Of a stretch of DNA of 35,585 nt, positions 22,768 through 30,616 are shown piece after piece. The position numbers and the translations under genes are program-made. The stretch is from Spirochaetales bacterium (GTDB lineage Bacteria > Spirochaetota > Spirochaetia > Treponematales > Treponemataceae): contig JAUNWH010000028.1 in assembly GCA_030540405.1 (NCBI GenBank), forward strand, positions 1 through 35,585, written 5' to 3'. Under the pieces are notes generated by a model. That model was not told the DNA's origin, ran no database searches, and saw nothing but the letters and a program-made list of their open reading frames with translations. Each line of letters opens with the position of its first letter. Within the stretch, counting starts at the first letter, position 1.

Positions 22768-24738
22768 ATGGACAAAAAAGCTATCGAAGCTGTCGCTTTG
22801 TCAATCAGAAGCCTTTCTATGGATGCAATCCAGAAGGCAAATTCAGGTCATCCGGGACTTCCTCTTGGCGCCGCGGAAGTTGCTGCTGTTCTTTATGGCG
22901 AGCTTTTAAAACACAATCCTGCTGATTCAAAATGGGCGGACAGAGACCGTTTCATTCTTTCCGCCGGACATGGCTCGATGCTGCTTTATTCAATTCTTCA
23001 CCTTTCAGGATATAAAGTTTCACTTGACGATATAAAGTCATTCCGTCAAATTGGCTCAAAATGCCCGGGACATCCTGAATACGGTGAAACAGATGGCGTT
23101 GAATGCACTTCTGGTCCGCTTGGACAGGGAATTGCCGCCGCAGTTGGAATGGCAATTGCAGAAACAATGCTTGCCGCACGTTTTAATACTCCAAAACACA
23201 CAATTGTTGACCATTACACTTATACTCTCGTTGGCGAAGGCTGTCTTGAAGAAGGTGTTTCGTCAGAAGCTAGCTCTCTTGCTGGAAATCTTGGTCTTGG
23301 AAAACTTATCGTGTTCTATGATGAAAATAAAATCTCAATCGATGGAAACACAGATATAACATTTACAGATGACATTGAAAAACGCTATCTTTCTTATGGC
23401 TGGAAGGTTTTGCGTGGCTCTATGTATAATGTAGGTGAAATTGCAGATCTCGTTGAGATTGCAAAGCGCGACACTTCAAAACCTACTTTAATTATTCTTA
23501 AGTCTGTAATTGGCAAAGGTGCTCCAAAGCAGGGAACTGCTGATGTTCATGGCGCTCCTCTTGGAGAGGAAGGCTGCAAGGCTGCAAAAGCTGCTCTTGG
23601 AATTCCAACTGATGAGCAGTTCTGGGTTGCTCCTGAAGCATATAAATATTTTGAAGAAAAAAGAGCTGAATTGGCAAAAACGGAAGAAAACTGGAACAAG
23701 ACATTTGCTGAATGGGCAAAAGAAAATCCAGAACTTGCAAAGAAATGGGACGCTTACTGGAATCATAAGGCAACAGGCGAGTGTGAATCTCCTTCTTATA
23801 AGACTGGAGACAAGCTTGCTACACGTGATGCCAGTGGAAAAAGTCTTAACTGCATGGCTAAACGCTATGAATGGCTTGTTGGCGGTTCTGCTGACTTGCA
23901 GGGGCCTAACAAGACAAAAGTTGCTGATGATGACGGTGTTTATAACAGAACAAACAGAAAAGGTCGCACAATTGAATATGGAATCCGTGAGTTCGCGATG
24001 AGCCAGGTTATGAGCGGAATCAACTTGCATGGAGGTCTTAGAGCTTTCGGGGCTACATTCCTTGTGTTTAGCGACTATCTGCGTCCTTCTTTGCGTGTTG
24101 CGGCTTTGAGCAAGCTTCCTAATATCTATATCTTTACACATGATTCAATTTATGTAGGAGAAGATGGTCCAACACATCAGCCTGTTGAAACAAATGCGGC
24201 ATTGCGCTGTATTCCTAATGTGCAGTTCTTGCGTCCGGGTGATGCAGAAGAATCTGCTGTTGCATGGGAAATGGCGCTTGAAAGTACAGATCATCCGGTT
24301 TGCATGGCATTTACAAGACAGGCAATCACTGTATATGAAAAAGCCGACAAAGACTGGAAGAATACTGTAAGAAAAGGCGCGTATATAGTTCAGGAAGGAA
24401 CAAAGAATCCTGATATTACAATCCTTGCTACAGGCTCTGAAGTTGAAATGTCTTTGAATGCCGCAAAGCTTGTTTCTGGCAAAAATATCCGTGTTGTTTC
24501 TGTTATGGACAAGACTTTGTTTGAAAAACAGGATGAGGCATTCCAGAAAGAAATAATCGGAAATGCAAAGCGTGTTGTTGTTGCAGAAGCCGGTGTAAGT
24601 TTTGGCTGGGAAAGATATGTTTCAAGCAAAAAAGACTTGTTTACAATCGACCGCTTTGGCGAGTCTGGTCCTGCTGCGAAAGTAGCTGAAGATCTCAAGT
24701 TTACTTCTGCTGACTTGGCAAAAGTCTTGGAAGGCTAA
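22768..24738 (+). CDS. tkt: Transketolase
   Basis: This 656-residue ThDP enzyme moves two-carbon units between sugar phosphates in the non-oxidative pentose phosphate pathway. The N-terminal domain carries ANSGHPGLPLGAAEV near residue 28 and the ThDP/Mg motif starting GEGCLEEG near residue 156 and ending in VFYDEN. The middle domain has the EYGIREFAMSQVMSGINLHG block around 400, and the C-terminal domain closes with RFGESGPAAKVAEDL. Length is normal. GGAG lies about 10 nt before the ATG. It has its own promoter and a strong terminator, so it is monocistronic. Confidence 0.96.
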   Translation: MDKKAIEAVALSIRSLSMDAIQKANSGHPGLPLGAAEVAAVLYGELLKHNPADSKWADRDRFILSAGHGSMLLYSILHLSGYKVSLDDIKSFRQIGSKCPGHPEYGETDGVECTSGPLGQGIAAAVGMAIAETMLAARFNTPKHTIVDHYTYTLVGEGCLEEGVSSEASSLAGNLGLGKLIVFYDENKISIDGNTDITFTDDIEKRYLSYGWKVLRGSMYNVGEIADLVEIAKRDTSKPTLIILKSVIGKGAPKQGTADVHGAPLGEEGCKAAKAALGIPTDEQFWVAPEAYKYFEEKRAELAKTEENWNKTFAEWAKENPELAKKWDAYWNHKATGECESPSYKTGDKLATRDASGKSLNCMAKRYEWLVGGSADLQGPNKTKVADDDGVYNRTNRKGRTIEYGIREFAMSQVMSGINLHGGLRAFGATFLVFSDYLRPSLRVAALSKLPNIYIFTHDSIYVGEDGPTHQPVETNAALRCIPNVQFLRPGDAEESAVAWEMALESTDHPVCMAFTRQAITVYEKADKDWKNTVRKGAYIVQEGTKNPDITILATGSEVEMSLNAAKLVSGKNIRVVSVMDKTLFEKQDEAFQKEIIGNAKRVVVAEAGVSFGWERYVSSKKDLFTIDRFGESGPAAKVAEDLKFTSADLAKVLEG

Positions 24739-24761
24739 ATTTTTATTAGCAACTATAAACG

Positions 24762-24810
24762 AAAATCCCGGAGCATAATGGTAATACAGCTATGCTTCGG
24801 GATTTTTTGT
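24762..24810. terminator. Terminator after tkt, probably bidirectional
   Basis: AAAATCCCGGAGCATA (24762-24777) pairs with TATGCTTCGGGATTTT (24791-24806) over 16 bp with one wobble, followed by a T run. A shorter T run on the opposite strand lets it also serve the convergent DUF4469 gene, whose stop is at 24812. Confidence 0.88.
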
Positions 24811-24811
24811 T

Positions 24812-25570
24812 TTATTCTTCTATTGTAATAGGAATTTTACTTATTCCTGTTATTGGAGTTTTTAACTCGCTTTTTGTTCCTGTAGATGTACAGATTTGTA
24901 TAAAGTATTTTTTACCAGATTCTAATGTGCGTGGAAGATGAAATTCAAGAATTCTTTGCGTATTTCTAGTTATAAATTCTTCTGGAACTTTTATCCAGGT
25001 AGATTCATCTTCTGCTGGTTCGTTGCTTTCTGTTTCTGGAACAAACCATATTCCGCTTTCTGCGCCTCCGACCTTTAATTTTTTACCGATAAGACGTGCG
25101 CTGAATGTGGCTTTAAGTGTCTTGTCCTTTGTTCCATCTACAGGATTTTCTATTTGTGAAATTTGAGGAGCAGGGGCTGTTATAGCTGTTACTGATGCGC
25201 TTACAGTTTTTAGCTTTTCGTTTAACTGCTCGTTTGCGCAAAATCGCGCTTCAAAGCCTGTTACAGTTTCCGCTTCTGGTGTAAGTGATTTTATTCCTGA
25301 CCGAGGAGCGATGTAAAGCTTGCAGATTTCCATAATGTCTACTGCAAAACCAAGCTCTGCCTGCTCAAGAATTTCCTTTTTCAACAGTTCCATGGCATGA
25401 CCTATTTGATAGCGGTCAATTCCCTGATTATGAGCAGAAACAAGATCTAGAATTTGATCTGTTGTTACTGTTTTTCTTGGAACACGGGCAATGTAGGTGT
25501 GTTCCTTAAAATTGCATGGTGTCAATGTTACTGCAAAGTTTGTTTCTCGCTGTGAATTGATATTCATCAT
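24812..25570 (-). CDS. HU-like DNA-binding/DUF4469 domain protein
   Basis: The 252-residue protein has an N-terminal domain (about 1-125) resembling the HU/IHF-like fold: short strands, VTTDQILDLVSAHN and a helical dimerisation segment, then GFAVDIMEICKLYIAPRSG. The C-terminal part (about 140-252) resembles the Ig-like DUF4469 domain (LIGKKLKVGG, then LEFHLPRTLESGKKYFIQI). This pairing is known in Bacteroidota and spirochaetes, often in several copies per genome; the role is unclear, possibly nucleoid-associated or phage-derived. The start has tandem ATG codons with GGAG 8 nt upstream. An unusually long region with a repeat array lies upstream. Confidence 0.82.
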   Translation of the reverse strand: MMNINSQRETNFAVTLTPCNFKEHTYIARVPRKTVTTDQILDLVSAHNQGIDRYQIGHAMELLKKEILEQAELGFAVDIMEICKLYIAPRSGIKSLTPEAETVTGFEARFCANEQLNEKLKTVSASVTAITAPAPQISQIENPVDGTKDKTLKATFSARLIGKKLKVGGAESGIWFVPETESNEPAEDESTWIKVPEEFITRNTQRILEFHLPRTLESGKKYFIQICTSTGTKSELKTPITGISKIPITIEE

Positions 25571-25767
25571 AATAAAAACTCCTATGTGTTATTTTTATAT
25601 GCAAGTCTATTTTTGCTTTCTTGCATTTTCATTTTTTCTTAAAAATAGAATAGAAACCATGCTGCTTCTTTCTATATCTGTCTTGCTGAATCTACGGAGC
25701 TTTTTATGATGCTGTTTTGTAAGCCTTTTCTTATCCGTAGACTTGTTTGTTTTTTAGCTGATTCCTA

Positions 25768-25797
25768 TCAGTAAAAATACTTTTCTTCTGTGCTCAT
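25768..25797 (-). CDS. 8-codon mini-ORF with strong ribosome-binding site
   Basis: AAAGGAGG (25813-25806) lies 8 nt before an ATG that opens MSTEEKYFY and ends at TGA followed at once by TAG. A TATAAT (25832-25827) upstream could start transcription near 25820, though its -35 is weak. Beyond the tandem stops the same frame stays open for about 31 codons (ESAKKQTSLRIRKGL and on). It may be a leader peptide for the DUF4469 gene about 200 nt downstream, or the broken start of a small gene. Confidence 0.35.
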   Translation of the reverse strand: MSTEEKYFY

Positions 25798-26017
25798 TTT
25801 ATTTGCCTCCTTTTTCATAGCGATTTATTATATATATTTATTCAAAATTTAAAAAAGTGCAGGTTTTTGAAAAAAATATTACAAATTTATATTTTTTTAT
25901 TCTTATAGACCGCTATTTTTTTTTGTTTTTCTTATAAGGAATGCCGTTTTATTGTAGATGGAATTTATTTAGTTTGTTGATAAGCTACTTGCATTGTTTT
26001 TTTACAGTACATAGTTG

Positions 26018-26190
26018 TTAGTACTGTCAGTCGGTGGATGTTGGTACTGCCAGTCGGCAAGTATAAGTATTGACAGTCGGCAAACATTGGTACTGGCAGT
26101 CGACGAGTATGCGGAAGGTCAGTCGGGTAGTAGTGCCGACTGTCTATCGGGCAGGTATGCCGACTGCCAGTCGAAAATGTTTGGTACTGT
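26018..26190. repeat. Degenerate tandem array with 23-24 bp period
   Basis: CAGTCGG-type cores start at 26028, 26051, 26074, 26097, 26120, 26144 and 26168, i.e. steps of 23, 23, 23, 23, 24, 24. Most units carry a dyad ACTG-N-CAGT preceded by TTGGT or TGCCG; the best is CGACTG-C-CAGTCG at 26161-26173. A partial eighth unit ends near 26190. The period is not a multiple of three and the units vary, so the overlapping plus-strand frame is not a gene. There are no conserved repeats with unique spacers as in CRISPR. Confidence 0.85.
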
Positions 26191-26202
26191 AAATATTTGT
26201 CT

Positions 26203-26520
26203 TTATTCCGCGCGCCAGTTTTCTCTGATTGCCTTGTAAAGCTCTTTTCTCATGCTTTCTATGACTGTGTCTGTGATTATGCGGATTTTCTGCTCATCTT
26301 TTTTTTCGATTTCTGATTTTTTGAAAAGTATTTCAGGCTCAACATTCAATGCGGCGGCGATTTTTTCGATTGTGGAAAGTTTGGGCACGTTTTTGTAGGT
26401 CTCCATAAGCCCGATGTAGCTTGTCGCTGTATTGCACGCTTCTGCCAGCTGTTCCTGCGTGATATGTTTTTCCTTGCGAATTCTTTTTATGTTGTCGATT
26501 ACTGTCTTTTCTAAGTCCAT
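26203..26520 (-). CDS. XRE-family transcriptional regulator
   Basis: The 105-residue protein has a Cro/CI-type helix-turn-helix at residues 8-62 (IKRIRKEKHITQEQLAEACN, then TSYIGLMET as the recognition helix, and IAAALNVEPEILF closing the domain). A charged helical C-terminal tail (about 70-105) may serve dimerisation. It diverges from the lipoprotein/caspase gene run and probably controls it and itself: copies of TTGATATA lie in the shared 116-bp intergenic region. No Shine-Dalgarno sequence precedes the ATG. The repeat array follows its stop. Confidence 0.9.
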   Translation of the reverse strand: MDLEKTVIDNIKRIRKEKHITQEQLAEACNTATSYIGLMETYKNVPKLSTIEKIAAALNVEPEILFKKSEIEKKDEQKIRIITDTVIESMRKELYKAIRENWRAE

Positions 26521-26522
26521 TT

Positions 26523-26598
26523 TATATCAAGATAGATATATTTATATATAATTTTAATTGATTAATTTGATATAGTAGTATATTATTTTTGATATAAT
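26523..26598. promoter_or_regulatory. Divergent promoter/operator region of XRE and lipoprotein genes
   Basis: The octamer TTGATATA occurs three times: on the minus strand at 26530-26523, and on the plus strand at 26567-26574 and 26589-26596. The first is part of an inverted repeat TATATC-N6-GATATA (26523-26540) just before the XRE start codon. The last overlaps TATAAT (26593-26598), a likely -10 of the lipoprotein gene. This is a typical layout for an autoregulated Cro-like repressor. No well-spaced -35 is evident for either side. Confidence 0.5.
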
Positions 26599-26636
26599 TA
26601 TATATTGGGAAAAAATCCTAATTATTGGAGGAAGAA

Positions 26637-27731
26637 ATGAAAAAACTTGGATGCTTGGCGTTTGCCGCTGTGCTTGGATTGATGGTTGTCGGATGTGCGA
26701 GTACTAATTCTAAAGAAAACAAACCAATTGAGCTAAAAAACAAGGAGGTTAATTTTAATTCTGAAAAAGGCTCTTTGTTTATTTCTAATAACACTACAGA
26801 AGACGTTGTTGTTTTTGTTGGTAAGGTTGAAAAAGGAAATCTAATTGGTGGAATTCATGCTAACTCATCAAGGTCATTTGATATTTCAAAGATTCCTGGA
26901 ATTCCATCTAGCGGTTCTTTGCTGATTCGTGTTGCTACTGCTAATGTATACAAGGAAAAGGCTAGAATTACAGAAGAAGATGTTATTTATACAGGCCTTG
27001 TTGTATATGACTTGAATGATTCAGGAGACAAGATTTCTTTGTCGATTTACAAAGGTGTTGACGCTAGTCAGAAAGAATGCATTTATGTAAGCAATGAATC
27101 AGAAAATTTTGTTCTTGAACTTAGGTTGGGTAACCCTTCTCAAGGTGAAGTTATTGCGACCTTAGCACCATTAACAACAAATAAAAGAATTTATTTAAGT
27201 TCAAGAGATGATAGTCTTTCTTATGATTTTTATCCGACTTTTATTTATGTGAATCCTAAAACAAATGAAAAAACTTCAATGAATAATCCTGGAAGAGCAG
27301 ATAGAAAGCGAGCATATCCAGAGCCTATTGGTGGTGATATAACTCCAATGAGATTTGAAGGTCCTTCTGCTTCAAGGGTTGGATATGATGTTGCATTTGT
27401 AAGTATTCAGAATGATACAAATTCTGGAATTGAATTTAGAAACGCTGAAACTCCTTTAAAAAATCAAAAAGGTAGAAGATTCACAGCTTCTGGCAGGTCT
27501 GATGTATATGAGATTGAATCTAAGAATGGTGAGGCTGGCAAACTGTATACATCTCTCACTTTTGAATTTGATAATTTTACAAAGAAGAAAGTATCTCCTT
27601 TTACATTCCTTCCAGGATATAAATATGATGTGATTGTTACAGAAATTGATGGCAATTATCAGTATGACATCCGCGAAGTAGGTAAGAAGAGCCTTGTTGA
27701 GGATGCTCGCATCCAGCTCTTTATGGAATAA
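26637..27731 (+). CDS. Lipoprotein of unknown function
   Basis: The 364-residue product has a lipoprotein signal peptide (MKKLGCLAFAAVLGLMVVGC) with lipobox VVGC and lipidated Cys20, then a polar tail. The rest looks beta-rich (GSLFISNNTTEDVVVFVGKV, SLLIRVATANVY, SLTFEFDNF). It contains at least two similar segments (ISNNTTEDVVVFVG near 46 and VSNESENFVLELRLG near 147), suggesting internal repeats of a small sandwich domain. No family is recognised. The ATG at 26637 is fixed by GGAGG 5 nt upstream; the frame extends 4 codons further to a TTG that is unlikely to be used. A terminator follows it, so it may be made in excess over the genes behind it. Confidence 0.82.
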   Translation: MKKLGCLAFAAVLGLMVVGCASTNSKENKPIELKNKEVNFNSEKGSLFISNNTTEDVVVFVGKVEKGNLIGGIHANSSRSFDISKIPGIPSSGSLLIRVATANVYKEKARITEEDVIYTGLVVYDLNDSGDKISLSIYKGVDASQKECIYVSNESENFVLELRLGNPSQGEVIATLAPLTTNKRIYLSSRDDSLSYDFYPTFIYVNPKTNEKTSMNNPGRADRKRAYPEPIGGDITPMRFEGPSASRVGYDVAFVSIQNDTNSGIEFRNAETPLKNQKGRRFTASGRSDVYEIESKNGEAGKLYTSLTFEFDNFTKKKVSPFTFLPGYKYDVIVTEIDGNYQYDIREVGKKSLVEDARIQLFME

Positions 27732-27740
27732 AGCTTATAA

Positions 27741-27777
27741 AGTTTTCCCTTCTTGTTTAGAAGGGAAAACTTTTTTC
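27741..27777 (+). terminator. Terminator/attenuator between the two lipoprotein genes
   Basis: TTTTCCCTTCT (27743-27753) and AGAAGGGAAAA (27759-27769) form an 11-bp stem (extendable by G-C and A-T) with loop TGTTT, followed by C and six T. The T tract ends 5 nt before the next start codon. Confidence 0.85.
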
Positions 27778-27780
27778 TAT

Positions 27781-29562
27781 ATGAAAAAAATTATTTTTAT
27801 TTACAATATATACATTTTTTCTCTTGTTTTACTAGCTGCCTGTGTAACCGCGAAGAATTCTACATTCCAGAAGAATGCATACATCGACAATTGCTTTGAG
27901 ACTTTAATAAAAAATAATTCTAGCTTTGATATTGAAATTGACGGAACTACAGTTTCTGCAAACTCTAGCGTGGCCCATAAATTCCCACTTCACGATTCTG
28001 CTCTTTATGATGGTTGGGAAGTTTTATATAAAATTCCTTTTACAAAAAATATTTTTTTCTATTTGCGTAATAAAATAGCTATAACAGATAATCAATCTGA
28101 ATTACTGATAGAAAAACCTGTTGAAAATCAAAGTTTGGACAATTATTTGATTTTGAAAAACAATTCCAAAATTTCTGTTCAAATTTCAAACGGAATATCA
28201 TTGCTTCCATGTTTTTTGAGCGGTCAGGTAAATAGCAGAAATTCAAATCCCGAATATTATATTTCTTCTGGAAATGTTGCGGCTTTAAGAATTCCTTCTG
28301 ATAACACAAAGTTGTTTGTTCAAGAAGGAAATAAAAAATCTAGCAGCTGGAAAATACCTTTAAGTAAAAATAATAAGGCAGATTTTGTTTACACTTATAC
28401 TTTTGATGGAGAGAAAGTTGTTTTTGAAGATGTTCGCCCGATAGTGAAAATAAGTGAGCCTCTGTGGAGTAAAGATTATTCTGATACGGTGCTTTTAACT
28501 GCCTTTGGCTCAAAAAATGAAAATTCTATATTTTGCATTGGAAACAAAATAGAAGAGGATAAAAATAGAAATAAGTTTTGGAGCGCATATTTTGGTTGCT
28601 TTGAAAATACTGGAACAAAAAAATGGGAGTCTAGTTTTTCTGAAAAAAATACTGATAACAGAATTTATGACGGAATTTTGCTTGAAAACAAGATAGTCTG
28701 CGTGGGGCAAAGCATGAATGAAAAATCTGAATCTGGTCTTGTGCTTGCTGTAGATTCTAAAAGCGGTCATATTGGGGCGTTTAAGATTTCAGAACTTTCA
28801 GGTCTTTTTTCTGTAAATTCATTTGGAGAAAACATTCTTGCGGTAGGATTTGACTGTGGTGGTAGTCTTGTTGTTCTAAAATTTTCTTTTGAAAATGACA
28901 ATCCGATTTTTTCTTTAGTGCCATTGGAACTTCCTATAGCAGAGTCAAGTCTTGTGTATCATGCATTATGTCTGTATAGCACTGAATCTGATAAATTCTT
29001 TTTATTTTGCAACAGACAAAATGAAAATGGGGAAGTTCTTTCTTCTATATTATATAAATTTTCTTATGCCGGAAAACTTGTTACAAAAGAAGATTTTGCA
29101 GAAAGCATAAAGTCTGTGTCTTGCATGGTTCAGAATATAAACGGAGAAATTTTTGTAGGAGCAGAAACTTTTGGAACTGAGAACATATCTGCTGTTGTAA
29201 TAAAAGTTCTTCCTAATGAAAGGTGGACTTACTTTTATCGTAATGAAAATCCGTCATCATTTATAACATCTATTTGCCTTTCTGAAAATGAAGATTTTAT
29301 TGCTGTTTCTGGTGTTCAAAATGCATCGGATTCTTACGGATATAATGGAAAGTCATTTTTTGCTGGCATGGATTCTAATTCCGCTGAAAAACTTTGGTTT
29401 ACTGAATATGAAAAAAAACAGGGTATGATGCTGACAAATTTTTCTTTAGTGCCTGAATATGGCTTTGTAGGAATTTTCTGTTATACGGATGAGAATGGAG
29501 TTATAAAATTTCCGTCAGCTTTAAAAAGAATGACATTAAACGGAAGTATTCTAAAAAAATAA
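27781..29562 (+). CDS. Propeller-like lipoprotein of unknown function
   Basis: The 593-residue product has a lipoprotein signal with lipobox LAAC and lipidated Cys21. An N-terminal part up to about 220 has short beta segments (NLIKNNSSFDIEID-like and YLILKNNSKISVQIS) resembling those of the preceding lipoprotein. From about 225 it shows repeated strands such as TVLLTAFGSKNENSIFCIGN, IVCVGQSMNEKSESGLVLAVD, ILAVGFDCGG and IFVGAETFGTE, as in PQQ-like or other beta-propellers. No enzyme motif is seen. The ATG at 27781 directly follows a terminator and lacks a Shine-Dalgarno sequence, so its expression signal is unclear. The next gene's ribosome-binding site overlaps its end. Confidence 0.8.
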   Translation: MKKIIFIYNIYIFSLVLLAACVTAKNSTFQKNAYIDNCFETLIKNNSSFDIEIDGTTVSANSSVAHKFPLHDSALYDGWEVLYKIPFTKNIFFYLRNKIAITDNQSELLIEKPVENQSLDNYLILKNNSKISVQISNGISLLPCFLSGQVNSRNSNPEYYISSGNVAALRIPSDNTKLFVQEGNKKSSSWKIPLSKNNKADFVYTYTFDGEKVVFEDVRPIVKISEPLWSKDYSDTVLLTAFGSKNENSIFCIGNKIEEDKNRNKFWSAYFGCFENTGTKKWESSFSEKNTDNRIYDGILLENKIVCVGQSMNEKSESGLVLAVDSKSGHIGAFKISELSGLFSVNSFGENILAVGFDCGGSLVVLKFSFENDNPIFSLVPLELPIAESSLVYHALCLYSTESDKFFLFCNRQNENGEVLSSILYKFSYAGKLVTKEDFAESIKSVSCMVQNINGEIFVGAETFGTENISAVVIKVLPNERWTYFYRNENPSSFITSICLSENEDFIAVSGVQNASDSYGYNGKSFFAGMDSNSAEKLWFTEYEKKQGMMLTNFSLVPEYGFVGIFCYTDENGVIKFPSALKRMTLNGSILKK

Positions 29563-29574
29563 TTGGAGGATTTT

Positions 29575-30612
29575 ATGAAAAAATATTTTAGTTTTGTTTT
29601 TTTATTTATGATTTTGGCAGTTTCAACTTTTGCACAGAATTCTATTTCTGACGGAATACGCCGGTTTGACAATGTGCTTTTTGAAAAACAAATTCAGCGT
29701 GCAGAAACTGCAATCGGCTTTATCTATTATTCTGATTCTGAAACTTGCGGTTCTATTGTTCCATGGATTAAAAATGAAATAAAACGAGCGGCTGCAAGAA
29801 CAATGCGTATAAAGATTGTAGACACTTCTTCGCTTTCTTCTGATGGGCAGATTGTTGCAACTCGCGGTGTTTCTTTTGGACAGATGAAAAAGACTTCAGA
29901 ACAAAAAAAATACATTATATTAGGAACTTATTTTCCAAATGCAGAAAATCTTGAACTGTTTTTGGATTTGAAGGATTCTACAGGTGAACTTGTTGCTTCT
30001 GAAAAAATTCTTATTCCAATGTCAGAAATAAAATCCTTAAATCTGACTTTATTGCCAAAGAATTCCATGCAGGCAAATCAAATTCTTAAGGATTTTGAAG
30101 ATGTAAAAATTGCTTCCGTAGTTGAAAAAGATGTTTCTTCTGTAAAAAACGGCTCATCTGAAAAACGTAATATCCCCAAGCCTGACTACCTTATTACTGC
30201 GGCGATGCTCGACAGCGAGGATAATCTTGTGAATATGCTTTATCCGAATGACATTGTGAAGTTCATGATTTCTGTGGAGAAGGATTCTTATATTGCGATT
30301 CTGTGCATTGACGCTAACGGCGACAAGAACTGGCTTCCTGTTGAGAACAATTTTATCCGCGCAGGTGAAGTCCGCACTTTTCCTGATTTGAAAGACACGG
30401 TTTTTAAAGTTATTGACGGCGTTTACGGAGCGGAGCAGATTCTGATTTATGCCTCAACTTCGGAGAAAGGACTTCCGAAGCAGACTTCTACCGGAAGATA
30501 CGCAAAGAACGACATTCAGAAAATCACACGCGGATTTATGGCTGTAAAACAAAGTTCCGCCGAAAACTACGAAACCAGTGTTTTCAAGATTACGTATACT
30601 GTGATGGAGTAG
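29575..30612 (+). CDS. Secreted DUF4384-domain protein
   Basis: The 345-residue protein has a signal peptide (MKKYFSFVFLFMILAVSTFA, then QNS). Residues about 28-165 resemble the CsgG/FlgO/TolB-N type of envelope proteins (TAIGFIYYSDSETCGSIVPW, IILGTYFPNAENLELFLDL); this part is inference. Residues about 203-345 match DUF4384 (VEKDSYIAILCIDANGDKNW, FIRAGEVRTFPDL, GAEQILIYAS), a domain often found with bacterial caspase-like proteases, as here. GGAGG lies 5 nt before the ATG. The DUF4384 half is much richer in G/C at third codon positions than the N-terminal half, suggesting a mosaic origin. The next gene starts 4 nt after its stop. Confidence 0.85.
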   Translation: MKKYFSFVFLFMILAVSTFAQNSISDGIRRFDNVLFEKQIQRAETAIGFIYYSDSETCGSIVPWIKNEIKRAAARTMRIKIVDTSSLSSDGQIVATRGVSFGQMKKTSEQKKYIILGTYFPNAENLELFLDLKDSTGELVASEKILIPMSEIKSLNLTLLPKNSMQANQILKDFEDVKIASVVEKDVSSVKNGSSEKRNIPKPDYLITAAMLDSEDNLVNMLYPNDIVKFMISVEKDSYIAILCIDANGDKNWLPVENNFIRAGEVRTFPDLKDTVFKVIDGVYGAEQILIYASTSEKGLPKQTSTGRYAKNDIQKITRGFMAVKQSSAENYETSVFKITYTVME

Positions 30613-30616
30613 AAGC

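Larger units (their letters stand above)
25571..26202. other. 632-bp gene-free region between DUF4469 and XRE genes
   Basis: No protein gene of normal size is credible. It holds an 8-codon ORF with a strong ribosome-binding site (25768-25797), an inverted repeat TCTACGGA/TCCGTAGA (25691-25698, 25734-25741), a very AT-rich block (about 25815-26005) and the 23-24 bp repeat array at 26018-26190. Since both flanking genes are on the minus strand, this is the upstream region of the DUF4469 gene. Confidence 0.7.

Noticed and set aside
26018..26190. CRISPR array
   Set aside because: Units are contiguous and degenerate with no unique spacers, and no cas gene is in the window.
26015..26239. Open frame of 74 codons over the repeat array
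   Set aside because: The repeat period (23-24 bp) is not a multiple of three, the translation has no domain character, and the frame runs into the antisense end of the XRE gene.
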